A stretch of 64,000 nt of DNA, from the NCBI RefSeq assembly GCF_018614875.1, contig NZ_JAGGNW010000002.1, positions 310,001-374,000 on the forward strand. Direction: 5' to 3'. Shown piece after piece: positions 1 through 8,074 of the stretch; within the stretch, counting starts at the first letter, position 1, and each line of letters starts with the position of its first letter. The notes below the pieces were generated by a model that did no database searches, was not told the origin of the DNA, and worked only from the letters and a program-made list of their open reading frames with translations. The stretch is from Variovorax paradoxus. Its GTDB lineage: Bacteria > Pseudomonadota > Gammaproteobacteria > Burkholderiales > Burkholderiaceae_C. Made by a program: the position numbers and the translations under genes.

Positions 1-668
1 ACATCGACCACATCGACCGCATCATCGAGATGGCGCACGAGATGGGCGCCGAGTACCTCGAACTCGCCAACACGCAGTACTACTCCTGGGCCTTCGTGAA
101 CCGCGACCAGCTGCTGCCCACGCATGAGCAGCTGCGCCATGCCGAGGAGGTGACCGATGCCTGGCGCAAGCGGCTCGGCGAACGGATGCGCATCTTCTTC
201 GTCGCGCCCGACTATCACGAAGGCAAAGCCAAGAAATGCGTCAACGGCTGGGGCAGCATGTTCCTCACCGTGGCGCCCGACGGTACCGCGCTGCCTTGCC
301 ACACCGCGAAGATGCTGCCGGGCCTCGAGTTCCCGAACGTGAAGGCGCACAGCCTGCGCGAGATCTGGTTCGATTCCGAAGGCTTCAACCGCTACCGCGG
401 CACGGGCTGGATGAAGGAGCCTTGCGCAAGCTGCGACCAGCGCGAGCAGGACCTGGGCGGCTGCCGCTGCCAGGCCTACCTGCTGGCGCAGGATGCGGCC
501 GCGGCCGATCCGGTGTGCGCGAAGAGCCCGGACCACCACCGCGTGGTCGAGGCGGTGGAGCATGCGGCCGCGCGCGATCCGGCGGCGCCGACGGAACATC
601 CGCTGGTGTTTCGCGATCCTGCCAATTCGCGGCGCCTTGCCGCGGCACTGGTCACGCCAGACGCGTGA
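1..668 (+). CDS. pqqE: PQQ biosynthesis radical SAM protein PqqE, C-terminal part
   Basis: This is the C-terminal part (about 222 residues, reading from base 3) of the radical SAM enzyme that cross-links Glu and Tyr of the PqqA peptide, an early step of pyrroloquinoline quinone synthesis. The N-terminal SAM barrel with its CxxxCxxC cluster lies outside the window. The visible part has the SPASM-type auxiliary cluster region: a Cys-His pair in LPCHTAK, then CASCDQ, GGCRCQA and a final DPVC. A YYSW segment and a WGS motif precede it, as in PqqE. PQQ is the cofactor of the XoxF-type dehydrogenase encoded 10 kb away, so the context fits. Its last 17 bases overlap the end of the convergent mxaL-like gene. 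Truncated only by the window edge. Confidence 0.93.
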   Translation, partial: IDHIDRIIEMAHEMGAEYLELANTQYYSWAFVNRDQLLPTHEQLRHAEEVTDAWRKRLGERMRIFFVAPDYHEGKAKKCVNGWGSMFLTVAPDGTALPCHTAKMLPGLEFPNVKAHSLREIWFDSEGFNRYRGTGWMKEPCASCDQREQDLGGCRCQAYLLAQDAAAADPVCAKSPDHHRVVEAVEHAAARDPAAPTEHPLVFRDPANSRRLAAALVTPDA

Positions 669-1662
669 GGCCGCGCGGCGGCACGCCGAGATCGGTCATT
701 TCTTTCCGCCGCTTCACCGGCCGCCGCTCGCGCAGCCAGCCGAAATCCGGCGCGAAGCGCCATGCCAGCAGCAGCAGCGCGAGCAGCGCGGGAATCCACC
801 GCAGGTCCGCATCCGCCGGCCGGTACTGCGCGAAGCGGCGATCCAGCATGGCCGTCTTCAGTGCCTCGGGCGTGTTCAGGCGCCGGTAGTTCACGCCGAC
901 CAGTTCGGCCAGCGAACGCAGGTGGTCCTGCCGCAGTTCGGAGAGGTGTTCATGGTTCAGTGTGCCGCCGCTCGCGGAGCCCTGCACCACCTCGTCGGCC
1001 CGCCAGTAGCCGGCGGGCTCGCCGTTGCTGCCGGTCTTGGGAATGGGCACCGGCACGTCGCCGCCCACCCCGATCAGCCAGCCCTGGACCTCGCCGGGCT
1101 GGATGTCCGTCATGGGCGGCGTCTCGTTGATGCGCAGCGGCGGCGACTCCTGTCCGTCGCTGATGAAGACGAAGTGGGTGCCGGGCCCGATGGACCGGGC
1201 GCCGCGCACGGCCCAGGTCACGCCCTTGCTCACGTTGCTCGCATTGGCCCAGCGCATGCGGCCGTCGATGCGTTCGAGCGAGGCCAGCAGTTCTTCATAG
1301 TGGCCGCAGACCTCGACCGGCGTGAGGATCACCAGCGAGCGGTAGTCCGCAAAGACGCTCCAGCCCACCCTGGAGCCGCAAGGCAGCGCACCGAGCACAT
1401 CGCGCATGGCGGCACGCGCGAGCGTGAGCCGGCTGACGGCCGCGTGGTCCAGCTCCACGTCCTCGACGTTCATGCTCTGCGTGATGTCGAAGCTCACCTG
1501 CCAGTTGAACACCGGGTGCTGCAACTGCACGCGCGGTGGCCAGGCGGCGAGCGCCAGCAGCAGCAGGGCCAGCACCAGCGGCCAGTTGCCGGTGCCGCCG
1601 CCGACGCGCCGCCAGGCGCTGCGCCACGGCCCCGGCAAGGAGGGTGTCATGGAAGGCCTCAC
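652..1662 (-). CDS. mxaL: MxaL-like von Willebrand A domain protein
   Basis: A 336-residue membrane-anchored vWA protein, last gene of the leftward mxaRSACKL module. It has a hydrophobic segment near residues 27-41, a vWA domain beginning near residue 55, and a second hydrophobic segment near residues 288-302 followed by a basic tail. The metal-ion site reads D-I-T-Q-S (about residues 59-63), so the usual middle Ser is Thr. In methylotrophs MxaL belongs to a group needed for assembly of active methanol dehydrogenase, thought to include metal insertion; its exact role is not established. The start chosen is a GTG overlapping the mxaK stop, with GGGAGA upstream; an ATG four codons in (1650) is the alternative. 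The symbol rests on family and gene order. Confidence 0.8.
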   Translation of the reverse strand: MRPSMTPSLPGPWRSAWRRVGGGTGNWPLVLALLLLALAAWPPRVQLQHPVFNWQVSFDITQSMNVEDVELDHAAVSRLTLARAAMRDVLGALPCGSRVGWSVFADYRSLVILTPVEVCGHYEELLASLERIDGRMRWANASNVSKGVTWAVRGARSIGPGTHFVFISDGQESPPLRINETPPMTDIQPGEVQGWLIGVGGDVPVPIPKTGSNGEPAGYWRADEVVQGSASGGTLNHEHLSELRQDHLRSLAELVGVNYRRLNTPEALKTAMLDRRFAQYRPADADLRWIPALLALLLLAWRFAPDFGWLRERRPVKRRKEMTDLGVPPRGLTRLA

Positions 1663-2210
1663 GGCAGGTCTCCCGCGACGAAGCCCGGCACCCGCACCCG
1701 GCGCTGCTCATGCGCCGGCTGTTGCTCGGCGGAGAAGGCTTCCTGGTCTTCGGGCGCCAGCCGCAGCGCGCGCTCCAGGTTGTAGCGCGCGTCCCAGTCC
1801 TCGGGCGCGGCGCGCAGCAGGTCGCGCAGCCGCTGCTTGCCGAGTTCGAACAGCGGCAGCGCACCGGCCTCTTGCGCCATGCCTTGGCGCAGGTACATGT
1901 TGCCCAGGTTGAACAGCGCCTGCTGCGCGACGGGGTCGCGCTCGCCGGCCTGGATCAGGCCCGCATAGCCCTTGAGCGCGGCATCGTGCGCGCCGGCCTT
2001 GGCAAGGGCCACCGCCTGCGCCAATTGCAGGTTGCGCGGCGCCGAAAGCGGCGCGGCCGCCGCTTCCCTGCCGACCGGCGTGGCGGCGATGCGGGCGATT
2101 TCCGTGTTGAGGTTCATCGTCTGGCGCAGCCGCAGCCCGCGCTCCAGTGCCACGCCCATGCAGCACAGGCTCAGCATGCCGAAGACCAGGTGCACCGTGC
2201 GTCGCTTCAT
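1659..2210 (-). CDS. mxaK: MxaK-like TPR protein
   Basis: A 183-residue protein with one N-terminal membrane segment (about residues 7-23) and a periplasmic domain containing TPR-like helices, seen in the pattern AQAVALAKAGAHDAALKGYAG, QQALFNLGNMYLRQG and WDARYNLERAL. The last of these resembles the TPR of BatC and other partners of vWA proteins. It lies between two vWA genes (mxaC and mxaL), overlapping each by 4 nt, so translational coupling is likely. MxaK is required for methanol dehydrogenase activity in methylotrophs but has no assigned reaction. The start at MKRRTVHL was chosen because it directly overlaps the mxaC stop; the open frame continues upstream only as a shadow of mxaC. Confidence 0.78.
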   Translation of the reverse strand: MKRRTVHLVFGMLSLCCMGVALERGLRLRQTMNLNTEIARIAATPVGREAAAAPLSAPRNLQLAQAVALAKAGAHDAALKGYAGLIQAGERDPVAQQALFNLGNMYLRQGMAQEAGALPLFELGKQRLRDLLRAAPEDWDARYNLERALRLAPEDQEAFSAEQQPAHEQRRVRVPGFVAGDLP

Positions 2211-3208
2211 GAAGTTCTCCGCCAGCTCTGCAGCTGCACTGCGCGGCAGGCGAGCAGGCCCGCGCAGCACAGCATCGCCGCAAAGTAGAACGCCGCGCCG
2301 TGGTCGCGCCGCGGCACGCGCTCGTGGATCGTGAGCGGGAAATTCTGCTGCCGGTCGATCTCGGCCATGGCGGCGGCCATTGCCGTGGAATCGTCCACCT
2401 GATAGAGCCGGTAGGGCGTGCTCAGCGTCTTGAAGAACTGGTGCAGCGCCAGTTCCTCGCCGAGGCCGTAGGCCGAGACCGTCTCGGTGTTGAGGTTGGG
2501 CGAGTTGGGGCCGCTGCGCACATAGATCCAGTACAGGCCGATCTTCTCGCGCGCCAGGCCGGCGTGGACGCGCTGCCGCGTCGCCTCGTCGAGCTGGGCG
2601 CCGCCGTCCGACACGATCAGGATCACGCGGCTTCCCGAATAGCTGCGGCCTTCGAATTCCTCGATGGCCGCGAGCAGTGCCACGCCCATGCGGGTTTCGG
2701 GCAGGCCGCGGCCGATGGCGGTGGCGGCGAGCGCAGCCTGCACCGTGTCGGTCTTCTGCGTGAACGGCACCACCGCGATCGGCACCGTGCTGAAGGTCAT
2801 GAAGGCGAAGCGGTTGTCGGGCCGCTTGGCGACGAATTCGCTCAGCAGGTCGCGCACGACCTTGGCCTTGGGCTCCTGCGACATGCGGCCCGCGGTCTTC
2901 AGGCCGTTGGTGTGCACCGTCGCATCCATGCTGCTGCTGCGGTCCATCAGGATCAACACCTCCGCACCGCGCCCGGCGCGTTCGACCACGGCGCCCGATT
3001 GGCCCGGTCCCGCGAGTCCGAGCACGGTGAAGGCCATGGCACCGACCGCGAACGCGCGCCACAGAAAGCCGACCAGGCGGCCGACGCGATCGGCCGGCAG
3101 CCAGGCAAGGTACGAAAAGCCCAGCGTGTCGCTGCGCCTGCGCAGCAGCGGCAGCAGCGCGAGCGGCAGCAGAGCGAGCATCCAGGGCTGGGCGAGGTCG
3201 AAGCGCAT
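2207..3208 (-). CDS. mxaC: MxaC-like vWA domain membrane protein (BatA type)
   Basis: A 333-residue protein with the BatA layout: an N-terminal hydrophobic helix (about residues 9-22), a second helix (about 48-65), a periplasmic vWA domain, and a C-terminal helix near residues 303-320. The metal-ion-dependent adhesion site is canonical, D-R-S-S-S at about residues 89-93, followed by LIVSDGG near the end of the domain. MoxR ATPases commonly work with such vWA proteins as metal-chelatase-like or chaperone systems. The gene sits 19 nt after mxaA and overlaps mxaK. In methylotrophs MxaC is needed for holo-methanol dehydrogenase formation. The start MRFDLAQP matches the usual N-terminus of BatA-type proteins; upstream extension is shadow coding. 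Confidence 0.82.
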   Translation of the reverse strand: MRFDLAQPWMLALLPLALLPLLRRRSDTLGFSYLAWLPADRVGRLVGFLWRAFAVGAMAFTVLGLAGPGQSGAVVERAGRGAEVLILMDRSSSMDATVHTNGLKTAGRMSQEPKAKVVRDLLSEFVAKRPDNRFAFMTFSTVPIAVVPFTQKTDTVQAALAATAIGRGLPETRMGVALLAAIEEFEGRSYSGSRVILIVSDGGAQLDEATRQRVHAGLAREKIGLYWIYVRSGPNSPNLNTETVSAYGLGEELALHQFFKTLSTPYRLYQVDDSTAMAAAMAEIDRQQNFPLTIHERVPRRDHGAAFYFAAMLCCAGLLACRAVQLQSWRRTS

Positions 3209-3227
3209 GGCTCTCTCTGTCTGCCGG

Positions 3228-4148
3228 TCAATGCCGGTGGCGCTTTTCCGCGTTGCGCAGGGCCCGGCACAGCGGCTTGAGCGCATAGGCGGCGTGCGGC
3301 TGGGCCGGTGCGGCAGTGCTCTCGGCGAAGAAGAAGCGCCGGGTCGACTCGCGGTAGAAATCCTCCAGGCGCGGCTGCAGCGGGCGCAGGTAGGGCGCGT
3401 CGGCCAGCAGCTGCGGCAGGCTGGCGCCATGCACGACGCGGCCGGCACTTCGGTTGAGCGCGCGGTGCACGACGCGCCACGCTTCCGGGCTTGCCGGGTC
3501 ATCGATGCGCCTGAGCTCGCGCCAGGCATGCGCGAATGGCAGCTGCTGCGCTTCGCGCATGTTGCGCCACGCCCACCATGCGAGCCAGGCCAGGAGCACC
3601 GCCAGCAGCGCAAGAAGCGAGAGCTTCAACTGCTGCAGGGTGGCGTAGGTCGGAAGCGACGCGACGGGCCGGTCCGGACGCAGGGGCTGCAGATCGCCCT
3701 GGCCGAATGCCTCCGCTGGCGTCAGCGGTCCGATGCTGACCGGCCAGGCGGGCAGCGCGAGCGCCGGACCCGAGGCGGTGGCGATCGTCAGGGCCGGCAG
3801 CGAGATGGCGGTCAGCGCGCGCGGCGCGTTGATGAGTTGGTACTCGATGGCGAGCCAGCGCCGTCCTGCTGCATCGGTCTCGATGCGCGATGGCCTGCGT
3901 TCCAGCCACAGATCGATGCGCGCCGCACTGGGCAGCGCGCCGGGTTCGAGCGAGCGGCCTTGATGCTCGAGCAGCACGCGCTGCGTGAGCACGTCGCCGA
4001 GCACGTGGCCGAAGCTGCGTGGCTGCTCGATGGTAGTGGCAGCGGCTGTTGCTGCAGGCTTGGCGGAATCGGCGGCGAGCGCGAGGCCCGCGGGTACCAC
4101 CGACAGTGCAAGCACCAGCGCCAGCACGGCGACATGGCACCGCTTCAT
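3228..4148 (-). CDS. mxaA: MxaA-like periplasmic/membrane maturation protein
   Basis: A 306-residue protein with a signal peptide (cleavage probably after the Ala-rich ALAA near residue 26), a roughly 150-residue extracytoplasmic domain, one strong membrane helix near residues 173-193 (SLLALLAVLLAWLAWW) and a cytoplasmic C-terminal domain of about 110 residues. This layout and the position between mxaS and mxaC match MxaA, implicated in methanol dehydrogenase maturation and calcium content in methylotrophs. It overlaps the mxaS stop by 4 nt. No catalytic motif is visible. The symbol is by synteny and architecture; it could be described only as a BatD-like protein. Confidence 0.76.
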   Translation of the reverse strand: MKRCHVAVLALVLALSVVPAGLALAADSAKPAATAAATTIEQPRSFGHVLGDVLTQRVLLEHQGRSLEPGALPSAARIDLWLERRPSRIETDAAGRRWLAIEYQLINAPRALTAISLPALTIATASGPALALPAWPVSIGPLTPAEAFGQGDLQPLRPDRPVASLPTYATLQQLKLSLLALLAVLLAWLAWWAWRNMREAQQLPFAHAWRELRRIDDPASPEAWRVVHRALNRSAGRVVHGASLPQLLADAPYLRPLQPRLEDFYRESTRRFFFAESTAAPAQPHAAYALKPLCRALRNAEKRHRH

Positions 4149-5020
4149 GCCGCCGTCTCCAGGAAATAGCGCGTGAGCGCCTCGGCATCGAAACGGCCGT
4201 GCAGGTGAAAGGGCGGCATGCCATGCGCGTTGAACAGGGCGGTGAGTTCAGAACGCCGGTTCGCGACCGAGTCGCGCCAGCGCGTGCGCAGCGACTCGCG
4301 CATCCACAGGCTGCGCCGTGCGCCGGTTTCGGCGTCGCTCAGGGCGACCAGCGCGCGTGCATCGGGCGGTTCGGTTTCGGCCGGGTCCCAGACCACCAGC
4401 GGAACGACGCAGGCGGGCGCGAACTGTTCAAGCAACTCGCCGAGCGCGGCGATCGGCCAGTGAAAGTCGGACGCGAGAAACACCAGCCCGCCGCGGCCCA
4501 CCAGGCGCTCGGTGGCGCGCCGCAGGCCCGCCAGCGCGCTGTCGCCGTCCGTGGGGGCCGGGCCCGTGGCACGGCAGCCGCGCAGCATCCGCGCCATCAA
4601 GCTGCCGTTGCCGCGGCTGTGGCGCGCCGGCACGAACAGGTCCTGGCGCTCGCGCTGGTCGAAGGCCAGCAGGCCGACCGTGTCGCCGGCGCGAAAGGCG
4701 CTGTAGCCCAGTGCTTCGACCAGATCGGCCACCACGTCGAGCTTGCGCCGCTCGGCGCCGAAATGCATCGAGGCCGACACGTCCACCACCACATGCACGG
4801 GAATCGCCACGCGCAGCCGATGGATGCGCACCAGCCAGTCGCCGCGGCCATCGCGCACGCTCGCGCGCAGGTCGATGCGGCGCGGGTCGGGATGGTCGAA
4901 CAGCCGCCGGTGCGCGGCGAATTCCTGCCCGCTGCCCTGGCTCAGGCCGCGCTGCGCACCCGGGCGCCAGCCGCCGAAGCGGCGCGGCAGCTGGTAGTGG
5001 AATTCGTCGACGCGGTCCAT
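4145..5020 (-). CDS. mxaS: MxaS-like DUF58/vWA protein
   Basis: A 291-residue soluble protein of the DUF58 type that partners MoxR ATPases. An N-terminal region contains the F..HRRLFDHPDPRRIDLRASVRD stretch typical of DUF58, followed by a vWA-like domain with D-V-S-A-S at about residues 80-84. There is no signal peptide or membrane segment, so it should act in the cytoplasm with MxaR. I chose MDRVDEFHYQL as the start because it follows the mxaR stop by 4 nt; the open frame runs 25 codons further upstream, inside mxaR. Known role in methylotrophs: needed for active methanol dehydrogenase. Confidence in the family is high, in the exact symbol moderate to high. Confidence 0.82.
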   Translation of the reverse strand: MDRVDEFHYQLPRRFGGWRPGAQRGLSQGSGQEFAAHRRLFDHPDPRRIDLRASVRDGRGDWLVRIHRLRVAIPVHVVVDVSASMHFGAERRKLDVVADLVEALGYSAFRAGDTVGLLAFDQRERQDLFVPARHSRGNGSLMARMLRGCRATGPAPTDGDSALAGLRRATERLVGRGGLVFLASDFHWPIAALGELLEQFAPACVVPLVVWDPAETEPPDARALVALSDAETGARRSLWMRESLRTRWRDSVANRRSELTALFNAHGMPPFHLHGRFDAEALTRYFLETAA

Positions 5021-5024
5021 GGCA

Positions 5025-6044
5025 TCAGGGCGCAGCGATCTTGTCCATGATCTGCATGACCAGCGCTTCCGACAGCTCGGCTCGGCGCAATTCATAGACA
5101 GGCGTGAAGAAGACGCGGTGGCCCAGCACCGAGGGCAGCACCGCCGCCAGATCGGCGGGCTCCAGGTGCGAACGGCCTTCGAGCCAGGCGACGGTGCGTG
5201 CCGCGCGCAGCAGTGCGCTCATGCCGCGCGGGCTCGCACCGGCGAGGATCAGGCGGTCCATGTCCACGCCGTCGAGCCGAATGCCGAATTTCTGCGGCAC
5301 CTCGGTGGCCTCCCACACGTCGAGCACGTAGCGCTCGATAGTCTCGCTGGCCCGCACGCTGCGCTGCACTTGCGCGGCGATGGCGTTGAGCCGGTCCCAC
5401 GGCAGGATGGCGGGCGCCACCTTGTCGAGCAGGCCTTCGGTGTCGTGGTAGGCGGTATCGAACACCAGCGACTGGCGGATGCCGCGGTCGGCCGGCTTGG
5501 GCATGTTCAGCTCGAACATGAAGCGGTCGCGCGCCGCCGAGGCCAGTTCGAAAGTCTCTTCACGCTCGACCTTGTTGCGGTCGGCGAACACCGTCATGTG
5601 CGGAAAGCTGTACTCGCGGTCGAAGGCCGACACCGTGCGCTCGGCCATCGCGCGCAGCAGCAGCGACTGCACCTGCGGCCGGGCCCGGTTGATCTCGTTG
5701 AAGAAGAAGGTGACCAGCCGTTCGCCGTGGCGCAGCAGCGGCCCCGGGTCGATGCGCGGCCGGCCTTGGGCATCGACGTAGGTGTGATAGACCAGGTCGC
5801 CGGGCATCAGGTCGACCGTGCCTTCCACGCGCTCGAAGTCGCCGCCAATGGCGCGCGCGAAGGCGCGCAGCACCGTGGTCTTGCCGACGCCCACGTCGCC
5901 TTCGAGCAGCACGTGGCCGCGCGCGAACAGCGCCACGTTGATGAGGCGAATCGTCTCGGCCTGGCCGATCACCGCTTTCGCGACTTCGCCTTCGACGCGC
6001 AGCGCGAGGCGGCGCCAGTCTTCGAGTTGTTCTTCGGTGCCCAT
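5025..6044 (-). CDS. mxaR: MoxR-family AAA+ ATPase MxaR
   Basis: A 339-residue AAA+ ATPase of the MoxR family. The Walker A motif GDVGVGKTT is at about residues 49-57, followed by the family's VEGTVDLMPGDLV segment. The Walker B region reads FFFNEINRARPQ, with Asn where most MoxR proteins have Asp (DEINRA); the catalytic Glu is kept. Sensor and lid regions follow (GASPRGMSALLRAAR near residue 270). MoxR ATPases with vWA partners act as chaperones or metal-insertion motors; MxaR is required for active methanol dehydrogenase in methylotrophs. The gene heads the tight mxaRSACKL block and lies 29 nt after mxaD. Start MGTEEQL chosen as the first Met outside the mxaD coding region. Confidence 0.88.
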   Translation of the reverse strand: MGTEEQLEDWRRLALRVEGEVAKAVIGQAETIRLINVALFARGHVLLEGDVGVGKTTVLRAFARAIGGDFERVEGTVDLMPGDLVYHTYVDAQGRPRIDPGPLLRHGERLVTFFFNEINRARPQVQSLLLRAMAERTVSAFDREYSFPHMTVFADRNKVEREETFELASAARDRFMFELNMPKPADRGIRQSLVFDTAYHDTEGLLDKVAPAILPWDRLNAIAAQVQRSVRASETIERYVLDVWEATEVPQKFGIRLDGVDMDRLILAGASPRGMSALLRAARTVAWLEGRSHLEPADLAAVLPSVLGHRVFFTPVYELRRAELSEALVMQIMDKIAAP

Positions 6045-6073
6045 GGTGTTGCCCGTGTCCGATGCCGCCGTGG

Positions 6074-6634
6074 CTACTTCGACTCCATCATCTTCTTCAG
6101 GTTGGCGAGCCCGTCGTGATAGACGCCGGTCACGGCCTTGATGGCGGCTTCGTCGTTCTTGTCCGGCGGCGGATCGTTGTTGGGGTAGCCGCGATAGAAG
6201 GCGCCGCGCCACTCGACGACGGACTTGCCGCCATCGGCCACCACGGTGAGGGTGGAGGTGTAGTTGGTGACCGGCAGCGCGCCGCCGTCCTTGGCGCGGT
6301 AGCTGTATTTCATCTTCGCGTCGTCGTAGCTTTCGATCGTCTCGATCAGCGTGCCGCCGCCCTTGAGCTTGAGGGTCCGCACCGAGCCTTCGGCATTGCC
6401 TTTGTCGGCCGGGCTCTCGGCTACCGCCGGGTGCCAGTCCTTCAGCGCGTTGAAGTTCTTGATCTTGGCCCACACGGCATCGGCCGGCGCCTCGATGGTG
6501 ACTTTTTCGCTCACCTTCTGGCGCGTGGGGCCATGGGCCTGGCTCGGGGCCGATGCGGCAAGCAGCAAGGAGGCGAGAAGAACAGGGAGAGCCCGTCGGC
6601 CGCAAGGGTGTGTCAGCATGGAAACGTCCATCAT
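6074..6634 (-). CDS. mxaD: MxaD-like exported SRPBCC protein
   Basis: A 186-residue exported protein with a signal peptide (hydrophobic LPVLLASLLLAAS, cleavage near SQA-HG, about residue 34) and a single SRPBCC (START-like) domain beginning VTIEAPADAVWAKIKNF. MxaD in Methylobacterium is a periplasmic protein reported to aid interaction between methanol dehydrogenase and its cytochrome c; fold and position here match. It lies between the beta-propeller gene and mxaR in the same orientation. The start is uncertain: Met1, Met2 and Met6 are all close together and no strong ribosome site singles one out. Confidence 0.8.
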   Translation of the reverse strand: MMDVSMLTHPCGRRALPVLLASLLLAASAPSQAHGPTRQKVSEKVTIEAPADAVWAKIKNFNALKDWHPAVAESPADKGNAEGSVRTLKLKGGGTLIETIESYDDAKMKYSYRAKDGGALPVTNYTSTLTVVADGGKSVVEWRGAFYRGYPNNDPPPDKNDEAAIKAVTGVYHDGLANLKKMMESK

Positions 6635-6666
6635 GGGTAGGAGGAAGGGTCGGTCGAAAAAAATGG

Positions 6667-7647
6667 TCAGGGCTCGATCGGCGCACCGATGAAGGCACCG
6701 AACCCGCGGCTGTTCTGTCCCGTGGCAATGGTCTTGAGCTTCTGCCCGCTCGCGGCGTCCAGCACCTGCACGTTGTCGTCCATCCAGTTGACGACGTAGA
6801 CGCGGTCGCCATGCGCGGCAATGCCTTCGGGGTAGGCAAAGCCGGGGAGGGTGCGCAGCAGCTTCAGCGAAGCGGCGTCGATCACGCTGACGCTGTCTTC
6901 ATGCTGGTTGGTCACGTAGAGCAGCGCGCCGCCCTGCGCCAGCGCCGCGCCGTAGGGCGCCTTGCCCACCTTGACGGTGGCGACGAGGGCCGGCCGGCGC
7001 GTGTCGCGCATGTCGACAACCGAGACATCGTTGCTCTGCACATTGAGCGCATAGAGTCGCGAGCGCGGGGCGTCGTAGAGCAGCGCGAACGGATGGCTGC
7101 CGACACGCACGCGCGCCAGCACCCGCCGCGCGGCGGCGTCGACCACGGCCACGCTGTCGTCGTCGCGCTCGGCCACGAACACGGTGGCGCCGTCGGGATG
7201 CGCGGCCACGCCGGCGGGTGCGCGGCCGACCGCGATCGAGGCCAGGGGCTTTGCGGCATCGGCGGCCAGCGCATCGAGCACCAGCAGCCGGCTGCTGTAC
7301 CAGTCGGCCACATACAGATGCCGGCCGTCGCCCGAGATGTCGATGCCCACCGGCCCGGCTCCGGCCGGCAGCGTGTTCACCACCTTCTGCTGCCGCATGT
7401 CGATGACCGAGATGGTCTTGCTGTCGGGGTTGGAGACGAAGGCCCGCCCGGCGCGGCTGGACGCCACCACGCCGGCCGGCGAGCGGCCCACGGGAACGGT
7501 GGCCACCACCTGCTGCGAGGCGAGGTCGATCACCGACACGTCATGGCTGCCCTGGTTGGTGATGTAGGCGAACGGCGCGGCCCAGGCCGTGGTGCACATC
7601 AGCATCGCGGCAACCCCGGCGTGCACAGGTGTTGCGGTAGCCGTCAT
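6667..7647 (-). CDS. Exported YVTN-family beta-propeller protein
   Basis: A 326-residue protein with a signal peptide (cleavage near AWA-AP, about residue 24) followed by roughly seven repeats of about 42 residues. Each repeat carries a VSVID/VAVVD-type strand and a VGRSPAGV/VGSHPFAL turn, as in YncE/YVTN beta-propellers. Such propellers recur beside PQQ dehydrogenase genes, but their function is unproven; redox-partner scaffolding or cofactor binding are guesses. A second, different propeller is encoded at 13298 on the other side of xoxF. Start at MTATATP chosen because it precedes the signal peptide directly; the frame is open further upstream only through the neighbouring gene. Confidence 0.82.
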   Translation of the reverse strand: MTATATPVHAGVAAMLMCTTAWAAPFAYITNQGSHDVSVIDLASQQVVATVPVGRSPAGVVASSRAGRAFVSNPDSKTISVIDMRQQKVVNTLPAGAGPVGIDISGDGRHLYVADWYSSRLLVLDALAADAAKPLASIAVGRAPAGVAAHPDGATVFVAERDDDSVAVVDAAARRVLARVRVGSHPFALLYDAPRSRLYALNVQSNDVSVVDMRDTRRPALVATVKVGKAPYGAALAQGGALLYVTNQHEDSVSVIDAASLKLLRTLPGFAYPEGIAAHGDRVYVVNWMDDNVQVLDAASGQKLKTIATGQNSRGFGAFIGAPIEP

Positions 7648-7667
7648 GGCGATCTGCCCGATGCGGC

Positions 7668-8039
7668 TCAGCGCGCGGTGGGAGGACCGATGAAGCAGCC
7701 CTTGTTCACCTTGGCCTGCAGCGCCTTGTAGCGCTTGATGTCGGCCTGCAGCTTTTCCGAATCGCGGATGTAGCTGCCGCGCTCGCCGCCGATGGTGGTG
7801 GCCTTGGCGGCCGTGCTCAGGTCCACGTATTCCGGGTATTTGACTTCCCTGGCCAGCGCGTCGAGCGCGCAAGAGCACTTGTTCGTCATCTCGAAGTTGC
7901 CGGCATCCGGATGCGCGGCGATGCACTCCTGCACGTACAGCACGCGGTCCACGGTGGGAAAGTCGTTCACGCGCGGCGGCGCGCCATGCACGGCCATCGG
8001 CAGGCCGAGAAGGCAAAGAAGGCGGAAGAGGTTTTTCAT
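7668..8039 (-). CDS. Small exported protein of unknown function in the xox cluster
   Basis: A 123-residue protein with a signal peptide (MKNLFRLLCLLGLPMAVHGA, cleavage near residue 20). The mature part is about 100 residues with four cysteines: one in QECIAAHP, a CxC pair in TNKCSCALD, and one in NKGCFIGP. This suggests two disulfides or a metal/cofactor site. It lacks a CxxCH haem motif. It sits between two exported-protein genes of the xoxF cluster, 20 nt upstream of the beta-propeller. I do not recognise the family. Its position suggests a periplasmic accessory role in alcohol oxidation, which is inference only. Confidence 0.72.
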   Translation of the reverse strand: MKNLFRLLCLLGLPMAVHGAPPRVNDFPTVDRVLYVQECIAAHPDAGNFEMTNKCSCALDALAREVKYPEYVDLSTAAKATTIGGERGSYIRDSEKLQADIKRYKALQAKVNKGCFIGPPTAR

Positions 8040-8074
8040 GGCGTTCGCTGGAATTTCGAGAAAGGCGGCGCTGG

